Shown: piece after piece, positions 44,733 through 56,300 of the stretch
Layout: every line of letters starts with the position of its first letter
Position numbering within the stretch: the stretch's first letter is position 1
Source: Calamus simplicifolius
Lineage: Eukaryota; Streptophyta; Magnoliopsida; Arecales; Arecaceae
Length of the DNA stretch: 64,000 bases
Direction: 5' to 3'
Assembly: GCA_900491605.1 (NCBI GenBank)
Contig: UESW01003828.1
Span: forward strand, 444,811-508,810
Position numbers and translations under genes: made by a program
Notes under the pieces: model-generated
The model's database searches: none
Seen by the model: only the letters and a program-made list of their open reading frames with translations
What the model was told of the DNA's origin: nothing

Positions 44733-45494
44733 TTGTGTACCCCCTTGGTTGACAATATTGTTTTTCCTAACTTGGTGGTCCACTGATCCTACAAGATTTT
44801 CTTGCATCTTAAATGCTAATGACAATCACTTAAAAATCCATGAAATACCTTTTCGCTTTATCTTGCATGCTTTATTTCTTTTTAAGATATAGTTCCAAAA
44901 TTTGACTTTATCTAGTGGATTTAAGATAGGAGAAAACAAAAACAATCCAAATCAACTTTCATTAAGGCCATCTCAGAATTGCATTTTATATACTCTTTAT
45001 TAGTTAGATTAGAATTCATTTCATTGTTTCGACAGTTATATTATTTAACAATCTACTGAGCTAATGCTAGCTATCTTTTCCTTAGCCAGTCCTTGTATCA
45101 GTATAGAATTGCATCTGATTTTTATGGTACTTCATGGGATCTATGTGAATTTTCTTTCTAATGTGCAAAGAAAAGAAACTTCACTGTATTAATTAAACAT
45201 TATAAAATAAACATGAAAGATGCATGCCACATAAATGGAGATCTGACTGTCATAATGGTTTCCTTCCTTGTTCCTTTAACACACTTTTTGATGCCTTATA
45301 TGTTTCTATTTTCTAGTCGGTGACATTGTGGAGCTTTAGTGCCAGTTTAGCATATTATTCTGTGCTACACTTGCACACTGGTTCAATGAGACTGTCATCT
45401 GTTGAAGTGCAATGTATTTTAAAAACCCAGCTAGTAAGTGTTTGTAGAAGTAATTCTCAAGAATTATCCATTGAAGCAATCAGCTCAAATTCAT
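44733..45494. other. Unannotated AT-rich sequence
   Basis: I see no gene, RNA or element here. The sequence resumes at 47013-47257 after the LINE insertion. No later enolase exon was found in either part. Confidence 0.5.
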
Positions 45495-47012
45495 GATAGC
45501 TCTTTTTTTTTTTTTTTTTTTGGTTACAAACGGGCGATCATATAGTTCTAGAATGAGTCAGCCCAGATACATCAGAGATTAAGATCTGTTGTAGAATAAA
45601 AGGACATGGGTCGCCTGGATTCCAACTCCATGGACCCGCGTATTGAGCAGCAAAGGACGCCGCCCAGTCCGCCGCCGAGTTGGCCTCACGATAAATGTGG
45701 CGGATCTGGGCATACTCAATCTCCCGCAGCATAGACCAACAGTCCCTCAGGATCGAATTTGAGGAACCATCTATATAGCTCTCCTCTAATAACCAAGAAA
45801 TAACAGTCATAGAGTCCCCCTCAATCATGATCTTAGGAGCATGGAGGGTCCTAACAGCAAAAGAGAGCCCTGCCCAAGCAGCACCAAGCTCCGACAAAGG
45901 AACAGTAGAGTCCAGGGTTCCAAAACCTTCCGTTGCCAATAGATTACCCATCGGACCCCGAATGATGAAAGCAGATCCAGCATCTCTGTCCCGGACACTC
46001 CCATCAAAGTTAATTTTGACATACCCTGGAGGGGGGCTCCCAAGAGACAAAAACCTTGCGACGGTTCGCTGTCGGAACAGCAGGGGATCCCCAGAGGCCA
46101 GAGGAGTCAAAAGTAACATCATGAAAGGCACGGGCACATTCCGAAGTCAAAGATCTAATCTGCCTCACAATCCTGTGAAAGGAGAATCTGTCGTCAGAGA
46201 ATATGATCTGATTCCTTGACATCCATATATAATAAGCCGTAACAGACCAAAGACCACGCTTGCTCATAGGACCGCTCCGGATATCCTGAAGGAAGAATGA
46301 ACGCGAAAAATCCATTACCTCCATGTCCCTAGGATAGCCCATAAGAGTCCATATCCTTCTCGCTCTGGAGCAACAAAATATAGCATGGTCCATAGATTCA
46401 TCCGCCTGCCTACATAGTGGACAGCTCGGCTGAATAGGCAGACCCCTTCGAGACAGAAGGAGGCAAGTAGGCAGACAGTCCCAAAGGATCTTCCAGATAA
46501 ATAACTGAACCCTGGGGAGAACAGGAAGCTTCCAGATCCAAGCTGCATCCTCCGTGTGCTGAGCCAGCGGCCTGTATATGTCCATAAGGTCCCTAATGGG
46601 AGCCTTGGGGAGACAAGAATGCTGCCAAATCCTGGAGTCAACAGAGTAATCAGGTAAAAGAGGCATCGAGAGAATCCGACGAGAAAGCTCCTCTCCAAAA
46701 TACCGGGTCACCGAGGGGGCGTGCCAAGAGCGGGGATTCAAGGAGATAAGATCCTGAACCCTAAGCTTAGGGGGAATATCCATGTTGAAAAAGGAGGGCC
46801 ATCGCATAAGGGGGAGCTCAGAAATCCAGGTGTCATTGATAGCATCAATAGACCAGCCATCACCAATTATCCAGAAGGTATTGTGCATAATGGGCTGACT
46901 ATGTCTACAAATCTCCTTCCAATAGGAGGAGGAACCATGGGGCGGAGTAACAATCGAACCAGAAGCTCAGTCACCATATCTCGCATGCATCATAGAACGA
47001 TAGCTCTTTTTT
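45495..47012 (-). mobile_element. 5'-truncated L1-type LINE with 14-bp target duplication
   Basis: The duplication GATAGCTCTTTTTT is at 45495-45508 and 46999-47012. The T-run after 45503 is the poly-A tail read on the + strand. The inserted part (45509-46998) is only the 3' end of a LINE: the reverse-transcriptase zinc-binding region and an RNase H domain. Confidence 0.93.
45538..46888 (-). pseudogene. LINE ORF2 end: zf-RVT plus RNase H, one frameshift
   Basis: The upstream frame (46888-46010) has WIWKLPVLPRVQLFIWKILW, LPTCLLLSRRG and CPLCRQADESMDHAIFCCSR, the zinc-binding domain of plant LINE reverse transcriptases. The downstream frame (46137-45538) is an RNase H: VKINFDGSVRDRDAGSAFII (first Asp), ELGAAWAGL (Glu), IEGDSMTVISWL (Asp) and HIYREANSAADWAA. 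The two overlap in different frames around 46010-46137, so one frameshift separates them. RT and endonuclease are missing through 5' truncation. Confidence 0.92.
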
Positions 47013-47257
47013 AGATGCACCAGAAATCCTTAGATTAGTTGCTTATCTCTTCTTTCTGTATTGTTTAAGTTAGTTTCAATTCTCATCAATGGCTTGTACG
47101 CTCTTATCTTTGACTCTCATTTTTGTCAGGCCATATTATTCATGGTTTTCTGTGATTGTTGCACCAGATATCAATGTTGGGTAAATGGGTTAATATGCCT
47201 GGATATCCTAATGGGCCTTGAAATTTTGTTACCTTCTTCTTATGTATGAATGAGAAA

Positions 47258-48188
47258 TTGATGACATTTAGTCCCACATCGAAAAATCAAGAAAGAAAGG
47301 TTCACTTATATGGAAACATCTATTCATCACCCCGCGCATGCGTGTATGCGAAGGGTGCTTTGTAGGTGCACGTGCATCGCGAGGAGCTTGAGGGGCTTTT
47401 AAATTTTTTCTTGATCATAAGGATCCGACTGTGAAGACTGATCGGATTAAGATGAGGGGTTGAGATCAAATGATGGGCCGATGTGATTGGAAATAGCAGT
47501 GTTGATCGTCTGATCATGGCTTGGATTGATCTCAGCCATTGATGAAAAAACCGTTGACCATCAGTTGACCAGTCAACAGGACCGTTGGTGGTAAGATATG
47601 CGTACAAATCACAGATGACGCATCAATATACGCATCGATCGCATGATAGCCTATAAAGGCATCCGAGAAGCGCATCGATCACATAATCTTCAGATCACGG
47701 TTACAGATCGTTGTATCAAGGCTTCGGAGAGGTGGGTCGATCACGTGATCTACGTATTAGGGCTTTGAAAAGGCAAATCGATCACATCCGATCATGAAAA
47801 GGCTTATTGATCAGACCGTTGATCGGATCCGATTAAATCTGACGGTGCAGATCAATTTCGTAGGGATGCATCCAAAAGGCACCTAAAATCTATAAATAGG
47901 ACCTTAGACCGTAGACATTTCATTCAATCCGAAAGTCCTTTCCTTTTTTTAGGCATTTGTACTCTCCTAAGGGTAGTATAGCAATAGTGTATTAAAAGAG
48001 AGAAGCATTTTTTATTCGATATTTTTGGTGAATTATAGTGCTGCTTTTATCAAAGAAGATTGTTGTATTTTGGGAAACAATTGTCATACTGACCGTAAGG
48101 ACTATTGCACGATGAAATTGTCTTATAAATATAGAGTGTAACTATAGACTCAATCTTATCAATTAGGTAACCACTATCTACATCAACA
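47258..48188 (+). repeat. Probable LTR remnant (solo LTR)
   Basis: The start TGATGACATTTAGTCCCACA resembles the beginning of many plant LTRs (TTAGTCCCACATCG). A TATA-like CTATAAATAGG lies at 47890-47900. A possible end is CATCAACA at 48188. No primer site, coding region or second copy follows, and I could not read a matching target duplication, so the borders are weak. The middle contains several GATCGATC / CGATCAC motifs. Confidence 0.4.
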
Positions 48189-49084
48189 ATCTATACTATA
48201 CTAAGCAGGAAGGTGCATCCATCTCAAGATCAAAAGAAGCCTGACGTGTTGTCACTGAGAAATGGGAAGACATGCAGTGATCTTGTAGGAGAGCACAAAT
48301 GACATGATGGAGCCAAAATAAACCGGTGCTGTTCTTCTCGAAGTCATTCATGCGAGGCATTTCCTTATCTTTTTCTGGTCTAAAATTTATTATTTATATG
48401 ATTCATTGATGTGATTGCATCTAAGTTGTTTTTAGTTCTCGAAATTTTTGCCTGATTGCATCTAACTTTTCAAAAAGTCTTATTGTACCGTGCATAATGA
48501 ATACGCATGCAAGTGTTAAAAGTAAAAAAATATATATTTTTATTCTTGACATATGTACGGCGCTAATTATCGTCCATGATGCGCTTGTTTTACACTCAGT
48601 GCAGTGCAAGACTTTTCCTAAGTTGTTTTAGTTGTCAGCGGCCCATTGAACTTCGTTACGTAGATTGAGACCGACATTTTTCGTGTGTCAGTACTTGACA
48701 CGTGTGCGCAAGCGCACCCGTGCAGGTCTAAAGTCGTCTTGGCTCCCTATGGCAAGAGGAATTGATGTAATTTATGAGACTGGTGCAAACTATCAATCCA
48801 TGCTTTGACACATGGCAATGGATTTTTTTTATATATGTCTTATCAAGTGATACCATTTTTCTTAGTGTAACAATGGTGGGACCTGTTCATCATGCATCCA
48901 GAAAGAGTTTTCTTTCTTGTTATCCAGTGATACCATCTTTTATCTTGGTGTTATAAATGTAATGTTCCGGACTCATAGCAGTCACCAAAAGTTTGAGAAC
49001 CAAAACGCATTTTCAGTGAAAGTTTGATGACCAAATTATTTTGAGTGAAAGTTGGAGGACCAAAAGAAGATTTATAACTGATGT
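48189..49084. other. Unannotated sequence
   Basis: No gene is supported. From 48985 to 49066 the phrase AAAGTTTGA(G/T)(A/G)ACCAAA is repeated three times (also GTTGGAGGACCAAAA), a pattern seen at the edges of some plant DNA transposons. Confidence 0.4.
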
Positions 49085-49450
49085 AAGCTGAACAGGTATA
49101 CGGTGACACGATGTCGGCGCCCTTCTTCCGTGGCTGCTGTAATGGATGGAGTAGTCGCCCGGGCACGGCGGATGTTGGCCCCCGTGGGCTGGGTATGTGC
49201 CTCCGCGAAGCCACAGCGCTCCACGAGGCAGCGGTGCTTCTGCCGTATGTCTCGGGTGGTCGAAACCCGCAAGCAACGCCTTCTTCACGGGGGACCGGCT
49301 CCGCTCCGACGTATCGACCCAGGAATCCGGGCCTGTGGAACGGCCGGCAGCGTCCACTGGGGGTTCGAATTCGTTCTTTCGGACATGTAGCATGCTCCGC
49401 GTACCGGCTCGGGTTTTCGGCCCCGAGCGTGGCAAAGGGGCAAAACCGTT
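49085..49450. other. GC-rich island of unknown origin
   Basis: About 365 bp are much richer in GC and CpG than either flank. Frames stay open on both strands (155 codons on +, 172 on -), but none shows a domain I recognise. It is followed by a CT-repeat and a T-run at about 49520-49558. It could be an exon of a fragmented gene carried by a transposon, or an old inserted gene piece. I do not assign a function. Confidence 0.5.
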
Positions 49451-51841
49451 GCATAGGACACACTCTCACTTATTGGTACGTTGTGTTTATTTCTTATTTA
49501 ATGTATAATGTATATACTTTCCTCTCTCTCTCTCTCTCTCTTTTTTTTTTTTTTTTTTTGTTAATGCACCTGCATTGAAAACTAGGACTGCGTTTAATTT
49601 TCTGAAAATATATTTTAATTTTTCTTTCTGATTTCTAAAAAATATGTTTGATAAATGAGAATAAAATTTATTTTTTACTCTTTAATTGTCATCGTGGTTT
49701 TTAAAAGAATGGGCGAAATTTTTTTAAGTTGTCTGACTTTTTTTTATTTTGTTGTTATTTATATCGATGAGAAAAAATATGAGAACATCTTTAGATTATT
49801 TTTTAACTTTATGTTATTTTGAAGTTATATTTTTGAATTTATGTTATATTCATGATTTTTTTTTTTAATTTTCTATAAATAGAAACGAAAAGGTAGGATT
49901 CTTAAAAAAAAAAAAAAAGAAGAAGAAGAAGGAGAAGGAACACCCCTTGAAAGTTCTGCCGTGGATGGTGTACCTGCGGATGAACATTGCTCATCATGTT
50001 TGCAAATCCATGAAGTCAAGAAACGCTTTGCTTCATTCCCTCTGAACTACATAACAGAATTCACATGATATTATTTAAATACATTCTCACCCTTATCTTA
50101 TGCAGTTTTCAAGTTTACGAGGGAAGAGAAGAAGTTCTCCCGTGCTATTTGATTAAATTAGCAGAGGATGTTCTTCAAAGTACTCAAATTACCCAAATTT
50201 TCATCTAATGGAATGATGGCAGTATGGACTAATGGCAGCAAGTCTTGCTCCAAATTACAACTTAATTTTCATGGTGGCATTTTTGTTTTATCTACATGCA
50301 CGCTTACGCATGCATCTGATGCTGTAATGGCAACAGTTTCAATGCTTCCTCTCCCTGTTTATGGTATTACTGGAATGTGCTATCCGTGGAAGGTTTGTGG
50401 CTGAATTTTTTTGAGCTACGTTGGATTCCATTGTGACTTTCAACGGAACGGCGTTGTTGGGCCATTATTAATGATCAAATAGATGATGACTTAATTTTTA
50501 TTATATACTGAAGTTTTTTAATTTATTCTAGAAGAATCTAATTTACGTTAGGTTGTGGATATTAGAGCCGTTGACAAACACGCTGGATTCAGATATTTCT
50601 ATCTTGTGAAAATCACGAGGAAATAAACTTCAAAGCAAGAACTTGTCATCGCGTGAGGCGCGTGCTGATTGTCCATCGTAAAATGGTACACGGCAATAGC
50701 GACGAATATCTGGAATGAAGACCAGCATCACGAGGTGGTGGCTCTAGGATCATTCACAATTTCCTTCGTTGACTTTCAACGGTCTCTGCCTTCAGGCCCA
50801 CGGGCGATGCGAATATAAATATATATATATATGATTTCAGTTTTTCCACGGTCAACTGGACCAGTTAGTCAGATCCAAATAAATTTGCATCAGATCTGAC
50901 GTCGATGATTCAAGGCCTAGGTAAAATATTTCAGTTTATTGGTACGAACGAGATCTCTAACATGCAAATTTTAAGGCAAACCGGACAATTAGATAGAAAG
51001 AAAAAGCATAGGAAACCGCTATTATTATCCCAGCTAGACACGCAATAGAAAAATATTTCTATCATGTGTGCGATAGCTGGCAGCATCTTTCTAGAATAAC
51101 AGCATTCAAAAAAGCCTATGTTTGTTTGACTTGCACTTCACCATTCACTTATCAAGTAGATGAAAGGAAGCTTCATGGTGTGAAATTCCGCTATGCGCCT
51201 ATGCCTAACATGGTCGAACGGCTGTAACTTTCGTAAGAATAATGATAAGAGGGGAAATGGAAGACCCAACCTCAAATCTAGCTGATTAGATCCGGATCTA
51301 GCAGAAGCCTAACCCTAGTCTAGAGCTTCCAGAATCTACTCTTGTTGGACCCATGCCCACGGTCTAAAGTGGTCCCCGGCAGCTCAGCTCATGCATGAGA
51401 ATGGATATAACTGTCGAGAAAGATTTATTAAAGAAAATTACGAACTCATGTTAAAATGAAGCTGGAATTTGACAACTCCATTGCATAGTTGCCAGATTCG
51501 GCCATCGGATTATTGGTTCAACCGTCAGGTCATCAGTTCAATCATTCGTTCAATTATTACCTAAATTTTGTTTCTCTATTTCATCGCAAAAAAATTAAAA
51601 TAAATTATTAATTATGCAAGACGAATCCCTTTCCTAAAATTAAATGTCCAAACGAAAGAAAGAAGGTCGAAATAGGCAAAAATAGAGAATTTAAGATGGC
51701 ATTAACAAGTCAGTGACTCCATTCAATTTAGGTTAGGTTGATCGATCATGAGTGAAACGGATTGATTGACCTGGATGTTTTAAGCGTTCAATTTTATGTT
51801 AACTGAATTAGTTTGGCCTTTTGTTTTCGTTCAAAAAATTT
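49451..51841. other. Unannotated AT-rich sequence with simple repeats
   Basis: The region holds (CT)n then T-run at 49520-49558, an A-run leading into (GAA)n at 49906-49937, and (TA)n at 50818-50830. No coding exon or RNA is supported. Confidence 0.5.
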
Positions 51842-52929
51842 AATCGATCATTCAGGAGTATAAGCTACAGTTTAGGCAAAAGCTGAATGTCTCTTGAATT
51901 TGAAAGCTTCTCATTCATCATAGAGTGCGGCTGTTCATTTGAAAGTTGGCTTGGGACTACCTTCCTACTTGCTCACTTCTCTGGGGGTAGGAGTATGGCA
52001 ATCCATCCTATGTATCCTTTATGTAGGCTGAAGGAGAAGATTGCTGATCATGCTATTTTCACATGTGATAGAGTCAGAATGGTCTGGCAGATAGCTGGTT
52101 ATCATCACTGGGGTGATAGTACTGGCCCTTGTCGTACTTCTTTTCTAAGGATGATCAGGCAGGACGTGCAGAGAGGCACATATCGATTGAGCTCTTCGAC
52201 TGCTTATATAGCTTATCAGGTCTGTCTGTCTTGGAATAGGAAAATTTTTCTAATGTGAGTGACCCTCCCAACAAGATACTCAGGACTGCTTTGTCACTCT
52301 CTGCTGAGTACATGCTCCACCAGTCACGCCTTGATGCTGACAGACCTAGCATCTGGGATTCCCCTGCTGCCTTGATAGCGCACCGTCGTACGGTCTCCGT
52401 CTCCTGTAAACCCCCTCCATTAGGATTGTCAAAATCAACTTTGATGGCAGTGTTCAAAGTCGTCTGGCTGGATCGGCTTTTATGATCCGTGACTCGAGTG
52501 GGTCGATAATTGCGGCCGGTGGTTTTGGTTCTCTTGACCTATCAGTACCACTAGCTAAGTTATATGCGGCATGGGTTGGCATATCTTATGCGATCCGTAG
52601 TCTGAGTATTCGCCGTCTTATTATTGAGGGGGACTCTATTACAGTGGTGTGCTGGCTCCGACAGGAAATGGACGACCCTATGCCTACTAACCCTTTGTTA
52701 TGTGACATCAGGTCTATGCTCCATCAGGCTTCTAGTGTCCAGGTCCGACATATCTACCAAAGCTAACTCAGCGGTTGATTGGGTAGCTGCCTGATAGCTC
52801 ATCATTCTGGTCCTTGGTCTTGAAGACTGAGTGGTTTATGTCCTATGGTTTTACTTCAGATTTTATACTCCGATATGTTGGGCTTAACTGTGATCGCTCG
52901 TTTGTAATGATTAAAAAAAAAATCGATCA
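51842..52929 (+). mobile_element. Second 5'-truncated LINE fragment, + strand
   Basis: The target duplication AATCGATCA is at 51842-51850 and 52921-52929, and the poly-A tail ends at 52920. The inserted part has a broken zinc-binding region (CRLKEKIADHAIFTCDRVRM, 51887-52258) and an RNase H (52395-52766) with GGFGSLDLSVPLAKLYAAWV, IIEGDSITVVCWLRQE and VQVRHIY. Stops and shifts break the frame at about 52258, 52480 and 52766. It belongs to the same LINE family type as 45509-46998 but is in the opposite orientation. Confidence 0.9.
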
Positions 52930-53234
52930 GCTTGGTTTAATTAGATTCTGACAATGATGCTTCATTATTTATTATTATTATTATTATTATAGAGAATTAA
53001 TTACGCATTCAAGTAGTTACCCTCCGGCGGCTCCTCCCGAGGAAATGGAGGAGTTGGGGGTTGTGGGACAAACGAAAACAGTTCAAGCATCTAGAAGAGC
53101 TAAAAACTCTAGAGAAGCCTTCTTTACCACGCAACCCATTTCAAACGCCGAAGACCGCGATTCAAGCATGAGGTTTTGGAATTTCCAGAAGCCGCCATGG
53201 CCCTCCTCTCTAGCCTTGTTGACCGACAATGAAC

Positions 53235-53244
53235 CTATATTAAG
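53235..53244 (+). promoter_or_regulatory. Candidate TATA box of the PDR transporter
   Basis: CTATATTAAG lies about 155 bp before the ATG at 53397. A (CCA)n run at 53284-53312 falls in the inferred 5' UTR. An open frame of 116 codons (53045-53395) crosses this region, but it is low-complexity and I regard it as chance. Confidence 0.5.
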
Positions 53245-53396
53245 TCCCCCCTTCCTTCCTCACCCATCTCACGCTTTCCTCAAACCACCACCACCACCAC
53301 CACCACCACCATCTCATCCCATTCCAGTAAACTTGAAGGTGGTGGCACGATTGTTTCATACCTCTCTCTGCGAAGCGAAGAGAAAAGAAGGGTGAA

Positions 53397-56300
53397 ATGG
53401 AGACAGGTGACACGAACAAGGCGGGGAGCATAAGGGCGGGGAGCATAAGGATGGGAAGCATAAGGGCGGGCAGCTTAAGGTCTGGGAGTTCGAGTATCTG
53501 GAGGAGAGGAGATGACGTCTTCTCGAGATCCGCGGGAGAGGAGGATGATGAGGAGGCCCTGAAATGGGCTTCTCTGGAGAAGCTGCCCACCTATAATAGA
53601 CTGCGGAAGGGCATACTTACCATCACCGAAGAAGGAGCGCCTCAGGAGGTTGACATAGAGAACCTCAGCTATCAAGAGAGGAAGAACTTGATCGAAAGAC
53701 TGGTACGCGTTGCCGAGGAGGACAATGAGAAATTCTTGTGGAAGCTCAAGGACCGCATGGATCAGTATGAACGACCAAATCCTTCCGTTTCAAGTCATTT
53801 ATCTAATTTCGATCTGTTCCTGATTTGTTGCTCTCTTTTTTTTTCTTTCTAGAGTCGGGATCGATCTTCCTACGATTGAGGTGCGCTACGAGCACCTCAA
53901 CATCGAAGCAGAGGTGTATGTGGGAAACAGAGGATTGCCTTCGTTCATCAATTCTACGGTCAACGTCCTGGAGGTATTTCAAATAACCATACTGCAATCT
54001 ATGGGAGAAGAAAGGGAGGGGAAAAAACTTAAATAATTGCTGTTTTTTATTTCTTAATCGCTAGAAAATATGTTGAAAATAAAAATTGTTCTTCTATTTT
54101 TTTTTTAATAAATAATGCCTTCTTTAGTAATAGATTTTTTTTATTAAAAAACCATTTTAAAGTTATATTTTTTTTAAAGATTATTTTTATTTCCACACAT
54201 GAAACATAGTTTTATTAGTATTTTTTGTTTTTTTTTTTTAAAAATAAAATTGTTACCAAACATCATCAAAAAGCATCCTAAGTTTGAGCGAGCAGCAGCG
54301 TTAGAATCAGGCATGCTGAGGTGTCTCTGTTTCTCTTTTCTTGTTCAAGGCCTTTGCCCGTATGCTGCATATAGTACCAAATAGGAAGACATCAATGCAA
54401 ATCCTCCATGATGTTAGCGGAATCATCAAGCCCCGCAGGTATGATATAGCTTGCTACAGATTTAAGCACCACGCAGCCTCTCTACTTACAACTTCGTTCC
54501 TGCTTCCAAGAATCAATCAGATATTAATTATGTTCCTCCTATTGTGCAGGATGACCTTGCTCTTGGGACCACCAGGCGCGGGAAAGACCACTTTGCTGTT
54601 GGCGTTGGCTGGAAAGCTCGAATCAGATCTAAGGGTCAGGAGATTCGTTCCGCTCTGTATCTTAATTCTAGTTTCCATTGAAATACGCAACAGAGTATAA
54701 TAAGACTGCCTAATTTTCTGAAACGCACAACAGGCTTCAGGAAGAGTAACTTACAATGGTCATGGGATGGAGGAGTTCGTGCCTCGGAGGACAGCCGCAT
54801 ACATCAGTCAGCACGATCTCCATATCGGGGAGATGACAGTCCGTGAAACCTTATCTTTCTCTGCAAGATGTCAGGGAGTTGGGACTCGTTATGGTCGGTA
54901 CCAGTTTACGTTTTCCAACTAATGGAATTAGTCCATAATTTTTCATCCAAAATCTATAGAGAGATTCTTATACGTGACAAAATATATATGCAGAGATGTT
55001 GGCTGAGCTAGCAAGGAGGGAGAAGGAAGCAAACATCAAGCCAGACCCTGACATCGATATCTTCATGAAGGTGAGATGAGCATCGATAGCTATAGTGAAT
55101 TATTAAAATTTACCAGTGTGTCAACATCATGGTTCTATCTTAATGTATGGCATATTTCCTTTCATAATTTCATCGAAGTAACATGAGGCAGAGGGGACAG
55201 ATGGAGAGATGATCTCAATAATATTTTCCTTTTTTAACTACTTGTCAGGCAGCTGCAATGGGGAACCTAGAGACCAACGTAATCACAGACTATATACTGA
55301 AGGTATGTGCCGGTTGGATGGATTGGATGCACTCCCTGCCTCCGAATTTGATGCTTTCTCGTGTTTTTTTATGATACAAACTTCAGCTTTGATGATTGAA
55401 GATCCTCTGTTGTTCCATGTGCGACAGATTTTAGGATTAGAAGTGTGTGCTGATACCATGGTAGGAGATGAAATGCTGAGAGGCATCTCAGGAGGACAGA
55501 GGAAGCGTGTCACCACAGGTAGGGAGACTTCCAAAAAACCAACCTCCTCCGACCAAGATATGATGTTATGTTATAGGATGCTGATGGTCTTCAACTCGTG
55601 ACGCAGGTGAGATGATCGTGGGGCCAGCAAGAGCTCTGTTCATGGATGAGATATCCACGGGCCTGGACAGTTCCACGACTTTCCAGATCGTGAACTCGCT
55701 CAGGCAATCCATTCACATTCTTTCCGGGACAGCCGTCATTGCTCTGCTACAGCCAGCACCGGAGACCTTCAACCTCTTCGACGACATAATACTTCTTTCC
55801 GACAGCTATGTTGTGTACCACGGTCCCCGTGAGCACGTCCTTGAGTTCTTCGAGTCCACGGGCTTCAGATGCCCTGAGAGGAAAGGTGCTGCGGACTTCT
55901 TGCAGGAAGTAAGGCAAAAACCAGAAGGATTCTTCTTCTTCTTCTTCTTCTTCTTCTTCTTCTTCTTCTTCTTCTTCCTTTCAACATTGTCCAAGATGGT
56001 AACATTTTTTTTTTTGGTACATAGGTAACATCGAGGAAAGATCAGCAGCAGTATTGGATCCGTCACGACGAACCTTACAGATATGTGCCCGTCAGAGAGT
56101 TTGCAGAGGCATTCCAGTCGTTCCATATTGGCGAGAAATTAGGACACGAACTCTCCGTGCCATTCGACAAGAGCAACAGCCACCCTGCTGCTCTCACGAC
56201 AGAACAATATGGTGCTAACCCCAAGGAACTATTGAAAGCTAACTTCTGGAGAGAGTTGTTGCTGATGAAGCGCAACTCATTTGTCTATGCCTTCAGGGCA

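Noticed and set aside
44733..47257. Continuation of the enolase gene after the transposon block
   Set aside because: I looked for the expected later motifs (for example the VVIGMDVAASEFY and SGETEDTFIADL regions) and did not find them in either part flanking the LINE.
47258..48188. Complete LTR retrotransposon beginning here
   Set aside because: No primer site, gag or second LTR follows. Only an LTR-like remnant with weak borders can be supported.
49085..49450. Organellar or bacterial DNA insertion
   Set aside because: GC content fits neither plastid nor plant mitochondrial DNA, and no recognisable organelle gene is present. Origin left open.
53045..53395. 116-codon frame upstream of the transporter
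   Set aside because: It crosses the candidate TATA box and a (CCA)n run, has no domain, and overlaps the inferred promoter and 5' UTR.
55931..56020. Frame extension of PDR exon 9 through the (TTC)n run
   Set aside because: The GT donor at 55909 and AG acceptor at 56024 join the conserved QE|VTSRKDQQQYW in phase. The run is intronic.
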